DNA of 64,000 nucleotides from JBBDIP01 sp050260675. GTDB lineage: Bacteria; Bacillota; Sulfobacillia; Fermentithermobacillales; Fermentithermobacillaceae. The position numbers were made by a program, and so were the translations under genes. The stretch is from NCBI GenBank assembly GCA_050260675.1, contig JBLNCN010000005.1:806001-870000 (forward strand), written 5' to 3'. Of this stretch, positions 17,263 through 26,148 are shown piece by piece. How positions within the stretch are numbered: the stretch's first letter is position 1; each line of letters starts with the position of its first letter. Below the pieces are notes generated by a model. That model did not search any database. It had not been told where the DNA came from and saw nothing but the letters and a program-made list of their open reading frames with translations.

Positions 17263-17559
17263 CTAGTACCTTCTCCTGTCGCCGCCGCGTCCGCCACCGA
17301 AGCCGCCGCGCTGCTCGCGCTCGCGGGCTTCGTTGACCGTGAGCGGCCTGCCGCGAAAGTTGATCCCGTTCATCGAATCGATGACAGTCTGCGAATCAGC
17401 ATCCTCGACCTCGACGAACCCGAACCCGCGTGATCTACCGGTCTCGCGATCGGTGACGACACGCGCTGACAGAACCTTGCCATACTGCGCAACGGCATTC
17501 GTCAGGTCAGCATCGGTCACATCCCAGCTAAGGTTACCGAAGTACAACCTCTTGGTCAT
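17263..17559 (-). CDS. RNA-recognition-motif (RRM) protein
   Basis: 98 aa. RNP2 (LYFGNL) and RNP1 (RGFGFVEV) are both present, with a Gly/Arg-rich tail (GGFGGGRGGDRRRY), the layout of the small cyanobacterial/bacterial RRM proteins. Binds single-stranded RNA; such proteins often accumulate in the cold. ATG 17559 is 8 nt after GGAAGGAG; the GTG three codons earlier abuts that site. Confidence 0.93.
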   Translation of the reverse strand: MTKRLYFGNLSWDVTDADLTNAVAQYGKVLSARVVTDRETGRSRGFGFVEVEDADSQTVIDSMNGINFRGRPLTVNEAREREQRGGFGGGRGGDRRRY

Positions 17560-17765
17560 TCTCCCCACTCCTTCCTCTGTACGGCCGCTTGTCTATCCCA
17601 GGTACAAGCCCCCGGTTACCGATGGGTCGACATAACCAGAAGTTTCCCTTCGATGAACTCAGCCTTTTGCATTATACCTCGCTTTGCCACAAATCACCAC
17701 ATCTTCTAGCTATCGCAACAAACCAAAAGCTGGAGGCGCGCAAAGAGGCTCTCTTCGCGGGTTTG

Positions 17766-17853
17766 TCGCTGGTCCGCAGCTGGTTCGCGGCTGGTTCGTC
17801 GCAGGGTCGGCGCTGGTCCGCTGCTGATTCGCCATAGGTTCGCCGCTGGGTCG
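17766..17853. repeat. Eight 11-bp tandem repeats (consensus CGGCTGGTTCG)
   Basis: Eight uninterrupted units of exactly 11 bp: TCGCTGGTCCG, CAGCTGGTTCG, CGGCTGGTTCG, TCGCAGGGTCG, GCGCTGGTCCG, CTGCTGATTCG, CCATAGGTTCG, CCGCTGGGTCG. They lie upstream of the YmaF gene in non-coding DNA, about one helical turn per unit. Confidence 0.8.
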
Positions 17854-17927
17854 TGAATCCCCCGCCAATCACGAAGGCGCGTTCTACTCCATATTATGTT
17901 GCCGAGATCAAGCCTGCTTGAGGGAGG

Positions 17928-18326
17928 GTGTTCAACCTGGAAGAAGAGAAAGTTCAGGAGATGGCCGTTGAGGCCATGCGGAGGAGGCCCCTGGAGGACA
18001 GACACTGCGATACCCATGTTCACGAGTTCCTGGGAAGCACCAAGCTGCCAGATTGCTCGGAAGACCGCCACAACCATAGGTTCGCGGGAGTGACCACAAG
18101 GGAGATACCTGTCCGGGGCTCCCACGTCCACGGTTTCTCGGTGAACACAGACTCGTTTGGCCATCACCATGAGGTCACCGGCCTCACCGGCCTGCCCATC
18201 GAGGTCTGCAACGGCAAGCACATTCACTTCGCCGACGGATGCACGACCGAGAACGAGGGCCACAGCCACGAGTACCAGTTCGCCACGCTGATCGAAAACC
18301 CGCTATTGCCGAACCATCGAGATTAG
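17928..18326 (+). CDS. ymaF: YmaF family protein
   Basis: 132 aa, rich in His. The repeated HVHEFLGST...HNHRFAGVT...SHVHGFS...GHHHEVTG...KHIHFADG...GHSHEYQFATLIENP pattern is the YmaF signature. Function unknown; the regular HxH pairs suggest metal binding. The GTG at 17928 directly follows AGGGAGG; a later in-frame ATG (17961) would remove only 11 residues. Both flanks carry GGTTCG-type tandem repeats. Confidence 0.85.
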   Translation: MFNLEEEKVQEMAVEAMRRRPLEDRHCDTHVHEFLGSTKLPDCSEDRHNHRFAGVTTREIPVRGSHVHGFSVNTDSFGHHHEVTGLTGLPIEVCNGKHIHFADGCTTENEGHSHEYQFATLIENPLLPNHRD

Positions 18327-18368
18327 TAAGGTTCGTAGGTTCGCAGATTCGTAGGTTCGTAACGTCCG
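18327..18368. repeat. Five 8-9-bp tandem repeats (TAGGTTCG)
   Basis: Begins at the base after the ymaF stop codon: TAAGGTTCG, TAGGTTCG, CAGATTCG, TAGGTTCG, TAACGTCCG. The core GGTTCG is shared with the 11-bp repeats upstream of the same gene. Confidence 0.7.
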
Positions 18369-18539
18369 TAAGTTGAGCCGCGCCCGGCTGGCCAGTTCTC
18401 AACTGCCAGCCTGGCTTCGACTTTGCTGGGCTTGCCAGCAGTTCCCAGTGGGAATAGGATCCTGGCAGGAGATTGCCTGTCCCGAGGTCTACGAATGGCG
18501 GCTAATGAAGGGATCCTACGAACGGAGGCTCACAGAGCG

Positions 18540-19007
18540 ATGAAGGCTTACGAATTCGATGCCTTGCTCATAAAGCACCCCACCCTGAACTCGGCCTACA
18601 TCGACTTCCCATACGATGTCGAAGCGGAATTCGGCGTCAAGGGGCAGGTCAAGGTCTTCGCTACCATCGACGACTGCGAGTACCGTGGCTCACTGGCCAA
18701 AATGGGACGCCCGTGCCACTTTCTCGGGATCACTCAAGAAGTGCGCAAGGCCATTGGCAAGGGTCCAGGCGACACGGTCCACGTGGTGATCAGGCAGGAC
18801 ACCGAGCCGCGGGTTGTGGAGGTGCCACCGGACCTTGCCGCGGCGCTGGATGCAAGCCCACAGATCAAGGAGCAGTTCGAAAAGCTATCATTCACCCGCC
18901 GCAAAGAATACGTGAAGTGGATCACAGAGGCCAAGAAGGCCGAGACCAGGGAGCGCAGGATAGTGGAGACCATCCGGAAGCTGCTGGAGGACAAAAAGCA
19001 TCCGTAA
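18540..19007 (+). CDS. DUF1905/YdeI-OmpD-associated domain protein
   Basis: 155 aa from ATG 18540 (GGAGG about 14 nt upstream); the open frame extends 39 codons further without family similarity. The first about 95 residues (YIDFPYDVEAEFGVKGQVKVFATIDDCEYRGSLAKMG) form a DUF1905 beta-barrel. The C-terminal FTRRKEYVKWITEAKKAETRERRI is the 'bacteriocin-protection' YdeI/OmdA helical motif. Biochemical role not established for the family. Confidence 0.85.
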   Translation: MKAYEFDALLIKHPTLNSAYIDFPYDVEAEFGVKGQVKVFATIDDCEYRGSLAKMGRPCHFLGITQEVRKAIGKGPGDTVHVVIRQDTEPRVVEVPPDLAAALDASPQIKEQFEKLSFTRRKEYVKWITEAKKAETRERRIVETIRKLLEDKKHP

Positions 19008-19134
19008 CGCTTTGAAACCTCCGGCAAGCCGAGGAAGTGTGTGAAAGCCGACAGCGGTACCAACCCGAAGTGAAGCTTAATAGCGAGCCGCGAAGCATCG
19101 AGCCACAGATTCGCGGAGGGCGCACCGTGCGCTC

Positions 19135-19677
19135 TCAGTAGACCCTGCTCTGCGCCACGCGGTCCTTGATCCCGACCGATATGGCGGTGACAGCACCCGA
19201 CCCGCCCACCTCATACGTGACGAACGAGTTCAGTTTCCATAGGCCCGTATGGCCTTCACGTTCCTCACTGAAACCGTAGTCTTGGAATGCCCGGCGAGCG
19301 GTTTCCGCCGAGTCCCCCACGCGGACACCGAAAACCGCGTGGGACGGGTCGGTCACCTTAATCTCACTGACCTTGTGGTAGAAGTCGGTCCCGCCGTCGG
19401 AGAGAAGAGTGAGGGCTATCCCCCGGTTCGGGTACACCAGCATGTAGCCTCCAAAGCCGGGATGGTTCTCCCTTTCCTCGCCCAGGAGAGCCTCGACCTC
19501 TGTCACCGGCATCATCAGGCGGACTCCCGCGACCTGGATCTTCCTGTTGAGCCACCAGCACAAGAGTCGCTGCTGGTAGTTGTACAGCGTGAGGACCGTG
19601 AGGGCTGCGCACAGAACCACCATCCCCCATAGTGCACGCTTACTCATGCTGACCGATGCACGCTCCCTCATGCTCAT
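19135..19677 (-). CDS. Hypothetical single-pass membrane protein with tandem SmpA-like motifs
   Basis: 180 aa. One hydrophobic segment (ALWGMVVLCAALTVLTLY), then two related motifs, VAGVRLMMPVTEVEALLGE and AVFGVRVGDSAETARRAFQDYGF, each of the 'G(V)R(V)GxSxxEVxxxLG' kind seen in SmpA/BamE-like and BLIP-like folds. Probably extracytoplasmic. Several in-frame ATGs exist at the N-terminus; the start is uncertain. Confidence 0.65.
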   Translation of the reverse strand: MSMRERASVSMSKRALWGMVVLCAALTVLTLYNYQQRLLCWWLNRKIQVAGVRLMMPVTEVEALLGEERENHPGFGGYMLVYPNRGIALTLLSDGGTDFYHKVSEIKVTDPSHAVFGVRVGDSAETARRAFQDYGFSEEREGHTGLWKLNSFVTYEVGGSGAVTAISVGIKDRVAQSRVY

Positions 19678-19839
19678 CCCCCCTGTGAACTGGAAACTCC
19701 CTGCTGCTTCCTCTGACGCCTCGATGCTTGGCCAGATTCCTACCGGTGAAAGAGATGTTATGGCTTGCGCGGTAGACCTATTGCACGGCGCTGAAGGAGG
19801 TTCGACTTCAGCCTCAGCACGAAGGCGTGGTAGGAACCG

Positions 19840-21972
19840 CTACTTCCGCTTCAGCATGTAGACATGGTAGACGTCAGCCTTATCATCGTAGGATGTAACC
19901 AAGATGCTTCCTTCCTTCAAGACCTCGCCCAGGGAGCCGTAGGTCTGGACCGGATGGAGGAACCTGTTCATCAGTTGGAGCTCCCCTTCTGCTTTGAACA
20001 GGTCATGGCGGGGTGATTCCGAATCCGCAAATCGCTTCCTCAAGCTGAGAAGGTATCTTGATGTCTCAAGATCCAAGGCGCCCGAGAAGTCGTCCCAGCC
20101 GAACGGCGACTGCTCGCCGGTCTCAACATCGATTCGGCTCGCATGGGAACCCGCAGCATAACGCGTCTCCAAGACTAGGTCTCCATCCTGAATCCCCAGG
20201 ATTCTATAGCTCGTGTGGATAGGCAACTCGAAAATGACAGATCCATCAGACGTCCGTATTCCGGCGATGTGTCTTGCCGATCCGCTCGTCCCAAGTACGA
20301 AGGTATCCCCCACGAAGAACATCGAATACAGATCCAACGTGCCTGGATCGTAAGTCCACTTTACGTCCCCAGTCAGGATGTCGACGAAGTGGATGGAGCT
20401 GGAGCCCTGGCGCAGTGCAACCCCATCGGGTCCGGCTGCTGCCCAGGATATGTCAGCGAAATCCCTGCTCCACCGCAGGGTACCCGAGGAGGTATCCCAA
20501 CACCGGATAGTCGTGCTGCCGTATCCCCCGGTCCAGACAACGGTGGACGCGTCAAACCACATATCCTGCAAGGGCCATCTCACCTGGTCATGCCAATCAC
20601 CGACGCCCTCAACCTGCCAGGCGATTTTGCCTGTCTCCGGGTCGATGCCGAAGAGGAATCCCTTCTCTGTGATCGTCGATCCGGGTCCGTGGCCATCCAG
20701 TACGGTGCTCGAATCCGCAAAGTAGGCCCATATCGCCCAAGTCCCGGGATCCCCTTCCAGCACGACCGGTCCCAGGACGTAGTCTTGCGCACCGAGGTCA
20801 ACAGAGGGGACGGTCATGCCCTCAGGGACGGGCAACGAGTGCTCGGTCACCGCGCCAGTCTTCGAGTCGATCACCATGTATCCGGGCCTTCCATCAGCAA
20901 AGGTGGCCAGGATGAAGTTGGGGGTCGGCACCGCTCCCACCCGCAGGTCTCCGATAGGGCCATACTTGAATCCCAGGTCCTTGGCCTCCCAGAGAAGCTC
21001 GCCATCGGATTTCCTGAACGTGTGAATGTCGCCGTTGGGTCCGCGGACTATGACGTGAATGCGGTCCTCCACGGTGTAGATGTTCATCGTGCCGAGTTGA
21101 TCACCGGATACCCTGAAGGGCATTTCCCTGCTCCAGACTATCTCCCCGTCGGACAGGCGGATCAGGCCGATCCAGCGTTTGGTGGCAAATACGGCTTCTC
21201 CAGTTTCGGAGATCCTTTGGGCCTCCACGAACTCCGATTGGGGGTAGAGCCGCGGTGCGACCTGCCGCTCCGGGAACCAGAAACCGGCTCCCTCGCGTGG
21301 GTAATATTCCGGAACTGTCTGCTCCCAAACTAGTGTCCAGCGGTCATCCAGGACGACGGGGACTCGCCTCCACTCCATAACAAAGGCAGGCGCGAGGGCG
21401 GCCGATGAGGCCACCAGGACCACGACCGATGTAAGCACAACAAACCTGGATAACAGCCTCGTCGGAGCGCCACCGGCAATGAAGGTGTCCATCTTCAGGC
21501 TGGTATAGGTGGCAACTCCGGCCGAGAAGATCAAGATCCCCCAGGCGATGGGATTGGGAATCGGCACGCCGTGGATAACGAAGAATGGCATAAAGGCCGG
21601 GAGGCGGTTTAGGATGCAGAGCTGAATCAGGAAAAACGTCAGGGCGCTCCAGAGAAAACGACGCCGCAAGATTGGGCCAAAACGTACGCTCAAGAGGAAC
21701 CCAACGGCAAGCCCCATTCCGAGAGGGACGGCCGCCCCCATCACGTATTGCTGCACGTTCTGGAAGTCATGGATGCCCGTGCCGCCACGAACGTGACCCA
21801 ATGGATAGAGAGCCAGGAAGAATAGTCCCAATACCATCCCGATAAGAGAAGCCCATGCTGGGCGGAGGTTAGGGTCAGAGATCGTGGAGCGGTCTCCAGA
21901 TCCAGTCCGTTGGCCGCTGAAACGGGGGACGTCGTGCTCCGGACCACTTTGAGGGGGAGTCTGCCCTATCAA
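19840..21972 (-). CDS. Membrane-anchored PQQ-type beta-propeller protein
   Basis: About 710 aa. The N-terminal third has about five hydrophobic segments (ASLIGMVLGLFFLALYPLG through FVVLTSVVVLVASSAALA). The rest has WD40/PQQ-like repeats such as FATKRWIGLIRLSDGEIVWSREM, RKSDGELLWEAKDLG, IDPETGKIAWQVEG, WDTSSGTLRWSRDF and VDILTGDVKWTYD. The blades probably lie outside the membrane; function unknown. A TTG at 21972 with GGAGGTG 5 nt upstream overlaps the stop of the preceding small gene (TTGA), favouring it over the GTG at 22005. Confidence 0.75.
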   Translation of the reverse strand: MIGQTPPQSGPEHDVPRFSGQRTGSGDRSTISDPNLRPAWASLIGMVLGLFFLALYPLGHVRGGTGIHDFQNVQQYVMGAAVPLGMGLAVGFLLSVRFGPILRRRFLWSALTFFLIQLCILNRLPAFMPFFVIHGVPIPNPIAWGILIFSAGVATYTSLKMDTFIAGGAPTRLLSRFVVLTSVVVLVASSAALAPAFVMEWRRVPVVLDDRWTLVWEQTVPEYYPREGAGFWFPERQVAPRLYPQSEFVEAQRISETGEAVFATKRWIGLIRLSDGEIVWSREMPFRVSGDQLGTMNIYTVEDRIHVIVRGPNGDIHTFRKSDGELLWEAKDLGFKYGPIGDLRVGAVPTPNFILATFADGRPGYMVIDSKTGAVTEHSLPVPEGMTVPSVDLGAQDYVLGPVVLEGDPGTWAIWAYFADSSTVLDGHGPGSTITEKGFLFGIDPETGKIAWQVEGVGDWHDQVRWPLQDMWFDASTVVWTGGYGSTTIRCWDTSSGTLRWSRDFADISWAAAGPDGVALRQGSSSIHFVDILTGDVKWTYDPGTLDLYSMFFVGDTFVLGTSGSARHIAGIRTSDGSVIFELPIHTSYRILGIQDGDLVLETRYAAGSHASRIDVETGEQSPFGWDDFSGALDLETSRYLLSLRKRFADSESPRHDLFKAEGELQLMNRFLHPVQTYGSLGEVLKEGSILVTSYDDKADVYHVYMLKRK

Positions 21973-22166
21973 CTCAGCACCTCCGTAAGTGCTATACGTT
22001 CCCACAAGTGATCGGTTCCCGACCTTGAGGCCGAGCCTTGATCGAGGGCGAAGTCTATCCGAGTCGCTTCAGCCAGACCGCCGTCCATTAAGCCCTTGCT
22101 TGAGGGCTTGATACCCTCGCTCTTGGAGTCAAGCGTTTCGGAGAGGCGCCTAGTTGCGAGGTCCAT
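21969..22166 (-). CDS. Small unknown gene coupled to the propeller gene
   Basis: 65 aa (starting MDLATRRLSETLDSK). No family recognised. Its TGA overlaps the TTG start of the propeller gene and its last codons contain that gene's ribosome site, which suggests it is translated. The open frame continues upstream to about 22308 without a normal start codon (SLLFDIAEDWARGSLLEARAAA), so the gene may be longer or 5'-damaged. Confidence 0.4.
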   Translation of the reverse strand: MDLATRRLSETLDSKSEGIKPSSKGLMDGGLAEATRIDFALDQGSASRSGTDHLWERIALTEVLS

Positions 22167-22317
22167 GACCCGAACAGCTCTCCGTGCGTTCTCTGATGCC
22201 CTCAGAAGGCGCGGCTCTGCTACTCCCGCCGCAGCGGCTCGCGCCTCTAGCAGGCTTCCACGGGCCCAGTCTTCTGCGATGTCAAACAGGAGCGAGGGTT
22301 TCCGTATCTAGCTCAGG

Positions 22318-22494
22318 CTAAGACTCTCCAAGCCAGCGTTTAGCCTGGCCCTCCAAGGCAAGATCCGCTGCCGCCGACGCAAGCTCAGGATTCGCGCGCG
22401 GCCCCGGGAGGTTGGATTCCTTCATCAAGTAGGAGTCCCACAGGTCCAGCGGCAGTCCCGCCAGCACTTCCTTGCAGCGGTCCAGCTTGTTCAT
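22318..22494 (-). CDS. Small hypothetical protein
   Basis: 58 aa from ATG 22494 (GAGAGG 6 nt upstream). Helical, with LAGLPLDLWDSYLMKESNLPGPRANPELASAAADLALEGQAKRWL. No family recognised. Probably in one transcription unit with the following small gene and the propeller gene. Confidence 0.5.
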   Translation of the reverse strand: MNKLDRCKEVLAGLPLDLWDSYLMKESNLPGPRANPELASAAADLALEGQAKRWLGES

Positions 22495-22519
22495 GGCGCA
22501 CCTCTCGTTCTCCATCGGA

Positions 22520-22548
22520 TTGTTTGGCGGGCCCGCGCATGTTAGAAT
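22520..22548 (+). promoter_or_regulatory. Predicted promoter of tRNA-Leu
   Basis: TTGTTT (22520-22525), 17 bp, TAGAAT (22543-22548), placing transcription start about 5-8 bp before the tRNA. Good match to a sigma-70/sigma-A promoter. Confidence 0.55.
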
Positions 22549-22560
22549 GATGTTTGCCGT

Positions 22561-22645
22561 GCCGGAGTGATGGAATTGGCAGTCATGCGCGACTCAAAAT
22601 CGCGTGCGGTGACCCCGCGTGCGGGTTCGACTCCCGCCTCCGGCA
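22561..22645 (+). tRNA. tRNA-Leu (anticodon CAA)
   Basis: Acceptor GCCGGAG pairs with CTCCGGC (22638-22644), discriminator A, encoded CCA at 22646-22648. Anticodon stem CGCGA/TCGCG with loop CTCAAAA gives anticodon CAA. The long variable arm (TGCGGTGACCCCGCG region) is typical of Leu. T-arm GCGGG-TTCGACT-CCCGC. Its 3' part is the integration site of the neighbouring island. Confidence 0.96.
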
Positions 22646-22649
22646 CCAC
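22590..22649 (+). other. attL: tRNA-Leu 3' end at left end of the island
   Basis: 60 bp from the anticodon stem to one base past CCA are identical to 53597-53656, defining the core shared by both ends of an integrated element about 31 kb long. The left copy keeps the tRNA gene intact. Confidence 0.88.
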
Positions 22650-22707
22650 TTCTAGCAGAGGCTATGATCTCTCAGCCTGAGTACCTTCCTCAGAGCGGTT
22701 TGACATG

Positions 22708-22726
22708 ACGGTGCCCAAACGGTGCC
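22708..22726 (+). other. Putative integrase arm-type sites, left end
   Basis: ACGGTGCC at 22708-22715 and 22719-22726, repeated with an 11-bp period, about 60 bp inside attL. The same pair with the same period occurs just inside attR (53474-53492). Position and pairing fit arm-type recognition sites of a tyrosine integrase; inference. Confidence 0.55.
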
Positions 22727-22863
22727 ATTATGCAGCTGCATATCATTAACGCAAAGCGTCCAGAACCCAATGACCTTTGCCTTCCAGCGTGAATCGTGGG
22801 CCTACGATAGTCCGACGTAACTTCACGGCATCTACCATTGCATGATCTTCTGCCCGGGAGCGG

Positions 22864-25800
22864 TCACAAGTACTTCTTGAACACCTCATCTTTTCGTCTG
22901 GAGATCTCCTGGTCAATCTCAGTCACAGGGATCCCGGCTTTGACAAGGTCAGCATCCGAGTCATCAATGGCCGCGCACTCCCGCACGACCATTTCCTGAA
23001 TATCGTTAGGTGGAACAGGAATCCGAACCTCATCAAATGTCTTGGTAGTTATCGCGTGGAATTTGCTTCCCGTAGCCGGGGCCTTCAGCTGCTCGATCTC
23101 CCGCTTGAGAACGTAGAAGAGGAAGTCATTGGAGATCGGTGGTCTAGCACGCAGGCCGTAACAGGACTGGTTAAACGCCATAGGCTTCGAGAGCTGAGCC
23201 ATTGCTCCAACCGTTCCCCTAGCGGAAATAATGATGTCACCAGCCTGAAGCACTTTTGTGCTACTGTTCTCAAGCCCCGCTTGGGTTATGCTCTTTGCTG
23301 CTGACGAAACAAAGCGGCGCACTGACCGGAAATCCGCAACGCTTAGCCACGGAATGCTTCCATTCCAATAGGCCTCGTTTGAGGTATCGGGCGTACCTCC
23401 GCTTATGATGTCAACCAAGTCAGAGACTTTCATAAGCGTCCACTTGCTGGTAACGGTGACTTTTCTGGCTCTTGCCAAGGATATCCTCTTATCAAAGTCG
23501 ACTCTAGAGAAGTCAAGAAGGTCGACAAGCCTGGCAACACTCGCCACTGAGGCCAGATCACTCGGAATCGAGCCAAGAGCTCCATCGAAGTTCGCCGCTA
23601 TAAGGGTGCTTAGTTTGGCCGGGTTGTTCCGGTTGTAGTGCGAAGGCCTATTCCTGTCAGGTCCGTCATACAGAGGCGTGATGTGCTTGCCGTTCGCGTC
23701 CTCGATGAGTTTTATGCCTTCGTTGCCTTTGGCAGAACTCCACTCATACCCGAGGAAATCCTTGAGTTCCTTTGTGCCGGTAGGCGACTGGATGATAATT
23801 ACAGGATTGGGCTGACTGTTCGCCAGTGCAAAGTGGAAAAGTTTGTCACGTTCCAGTTGCTGCACATAGGAGAGACAATGCTTAGCCACTTCAGACTCCT
23901 GTTGGTCCGTTGTCAGGGATCCAAACCTTTTCTGCCTGCGCAGGTTCTTGAGAGTAGAGCTCCGAGAGAACGCGTCAATAGAAGCCTTGAAGTACTCTTC
24001 TTGCTTCCATGAACCTTCTGGTTCACCCCGTAGAAGTGATCGGTAGCTATCAAATCGCACACCGACGTGAGCACAATACTCCTTGATCACTCGACCGTCC
24101 TTATACAGTCCCTGCTTCTTCCAATCATTGCCCCTTCCTCTAAACCATTCCTCAACGCGTCCGCGATAGTGCTCTGCGGTGTCCGGCGCAGTAGACTTAC
24201 GACGCAGGAACATAGTAACGGTATTGGTACCGGTCTTGCTAAAGGTTCCACTGGCAAACTCAGCAATAGCCACAATGTCGAAGTACTGGAGAAGGATCTC
24301 TCGGGTCCTTATGTAAGGCCCCTGTCCATTGGATAGGACCGATGACGGCAAAATGATCGCAGCGACGCCACCTGGTCTGAGCAGTTGCATTGCGCGCTCT
24401 ACGAAAAACGTCTCGATGCAGTCGGCCGTCTCTGCATCCTTGATTGTCTCAGTCAGCGTGTAAGCATCACGGTCTTCTTTGGGGAGAGTCTCCAAGAATC
24501 CGCGCACGCTGTACGGCGGGTTCGTCACTAGCAGGTCAAAGGTCCCGTTCTTGATGTCAGGATATCCATCGTGAGCCTGAGCCAGCCCGTCCCCGTAGCA
24601 GATCTGAATGCCCTGTTGCCCATACATAAACGCCGAAACCTTGGCGACCTTGGACAGTCGGTATTCCTTCTCGATCCCGATCATTGCCTTGTGGAATTCG
24701 GCCATATCAGTGTGTGGCCTGTGGTTCTTAACTAGGGGTTCTAGTTGGAGCGCCAATTCGGTCAAGAAGTGTCCCGCGCCACAGGCGTAGTCAATAACCT
24801 TGGGTGGCGCAGCATTCATCCGGACAAGACTCTCTAGCGGTAGGCTCATCAGGATGAAACGACAGATTGGTATGGGAGTAAAGAACTGACCTTCACTCTG
24901 CTTGATGCCTTGATCGAGAAACCCTTCAAACATATCACCCAAGAACTGATTGTGGCCGTTAGGACTGGTAAGACGGATATCCTGCCACATTTGTAGGATC
25001 TTCACTAGCACTTCAGCGTTTTGGTAGAAGAGCTGCTCGTTGTGAACGTCGATGAACGAAAAGTCGTTATTGGTAAAGAACTTCTGCTGAACGAACAGAT
25101 TCCATACTGCTCGCTGAGTCGCATCAGGATTCTGACGTATGAACCTCAAGGCGTTGTTCACATCATCTTGGTTTATGTACGTGATATCCTCACCGAGAAA
25201 CTTCCCCATCCCGGCTTGATACAGCTGTTGAAGTCGATCCATCAGATCGAAGTGGCTATCATATGCCACGCCTTTCCAGTAGAACTTCAGGTCTCCAGGG
25301 TTCTCGATTTCGTCAACCAACTTGCATAGAAACAGGTTGATCAGCTTGTCGAATGCGTTTTCCCGACCGGATACGTTATGCTGGCGAAGAATGGTCGCGA
25401 ATTCATGGTACTTCTTCTGTTGATCCGACGCTGAGATGTAGTGAAGGTCGCCGAGAGAGTACTTCTCTTTTCCAATCTGGTACGGCTGGATGTTGTCCTC
25501 GAAAATACCCTTGGTAGTGTAATCCAGTTTGTAGGTATCTCGCCACACCGCGAAGCGTTCCTCGACGTCTGTCGCGCCCTTAAAACTCTTGAGATGGGGG
25601 TTATCGATGAGATACTTCTCATTATCCCGGTGGGCAATTATGTGACTCTGAAAGACCACGTGACCGTTCTCAAGATCCGAAGTATAAAGGCACAGGAACT
25701 TGACTTCGCTGATCTGCTGGGCGTAACTGAACAGTTGATTCCCGTCTTGACGAGTCTTGTTCCAGGCCTTGATGAACTCCGAGCCAGCTGTCTTGCACTC

Positions 25801-26148
25801 TATGATGAGTAACGGTCGGCCAATGTTGTCCTTCACGAGAATGTCCGCGCGCCCGCCACTCGCTCCTCTCCCCAGCTTCCACTTGGGTTCTAGTTCTATA
25901 TGCTGCGGCTTGTAGCCTTTTTCGAGGAGCCGGTGAACGCACTCAAGAACAACGAAGTTTTCGTTCGCCGAGAAGTTGCACGTCTGACGTTCGTTTACAA
26001 TGAGTCCGTCAGTCTCTGGATACACAATGGTCTGATTAGAAAAGTCGACGGCCAAGGTAGCTGTCCCGATTGTCTTGGTGTATATAGACTGTGACTTCGT
26101 GAAACCAAGAGTCTCGAGCACGCCGGCGAAGTTGGCTTGGGTGATCAT
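22864..26148 (-). CDS. Single-chain restriction-modification enzyme (type IIG-like: nuclease + N6 methylase + specificity domain)
   Basis: 1094 aa. Residues about 90-125: HSDR_N-type nuclease site GGRADILVKD...LLIIECKT (D-x-ExK). Residues about 450-550: N6-adenine methylase motifs DYACGAGHFLTEL (SAM-binding) and LLVTNPPYSV (catalytic NPPY). From about 900: a type I S-like target-recognition domain (VSDLVDIISGGTPDTSNEAYW, IPWLSVADFR, IPVPPNDIQEMVV). There is no helicase, so it resembles type IIG enzymes rather than classical type I. First large gene inside the island, followed upstream by the integrase. Confidence 0.88.
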   Translation of the reverse strand: MITQANFAGVLETLGFTKSQSIYTKTIGTATLAVDFSNQTIVYPETDGLIVNERQTCNFSANENFVVLECVHRLLEKGYKPQHIELEPKWKLGRGASGGRADILVKDNIGRPLLIIECKTAGSEFIKAWNKTRQDGNQLFSYAQQISEVKFLCLYTSDLENGHVVFQSHIIAHRDNEKYLIDNPHLKSFKGATDVEERFAVWRDTYKLDYTTKGIFEDNIQPYQIGKEKYSLGDLHYISASDQQKKYHEFATILRQHNVSGRENAFDKLINLFLCKLVDEIENPGDLKFYWKGVAYDSHFDLMDRLQQLYQAGMGKFLGEDITYINQDDVNNALRFIRQNPDATQRAVWNLFVQQKFFTNNDFSFIDVHNEQLFYQNAEVLVKILQMWQDIRLTSPNGHNQFLGDMFEGFLDQGIKQSEGQFFTPIPICRFILMSLPLESLVRMNAAPPKVIDYACGAGHFLTELALQLEPLVKNHRPHTDMAEFHKAMIGIEKEYRLSKVAKVSAFMYGQQGIQICYGDGLAQAHDGYPDIKNGTFDLLVTNPPYSVRGFLETLPKEDRDAYTLTETIKDAETADCIETFFVERAMQLLRPGGVAAIILPSSVLSNGQGPYIRTREILLQYFDIVAIAEFASGTFSKTGTNTVTMFLRRKSTAPDTAEHYRGRVEEWFRGRGNDWKKQGLYKDGRVIKEYCAHVGVRFDSYRSLLRGEPEGSWKQEEYFKASIDAFSRSSTLKNLRRQKRFGSLTTDQQESEVAKHCLSYVQQLERDKLFHFALANSQPNPVIIIQSPTGTKELKDFLGYEWSSAKGNEGIKLIEDANGKHITPLYDGPDRNRPSHYNRNNPAKLSTLIAANFDGALGSIPSDLASVASVARLVDLLDFSRVDFDKRISLARARKVTVTSKWTLMKVSDLVDIISGGTPDTSNEAYWNGSIPWLSVADFRSVRRFVSSAAKSITQAGLENSSTKVLQAGDIIISARGTVGAMAQLSKPMAFNQSCYGLRARPPISNDFLFYVLKREIEQLKAPATGSKFHAITTKTFDEVRIPVPPNDIQEMVVRECAAIDDSDADLVKAGIPVTEIDQEISRRKDEVFKKYL

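Noticed and set aside
17706..18269. 187-aa minus-strand ORF through the 11-bp repeats
   Set aside because: Repeat-derived residues plus antisense of ymaF; the tandem repeat merely keeps the frame open over a short distance.
20215..21333. 372-aa plus-strand ORF
   Set aside because: Antisense to the PQQ-repeat protein, whose repeats are clear; composition is not protein-like.
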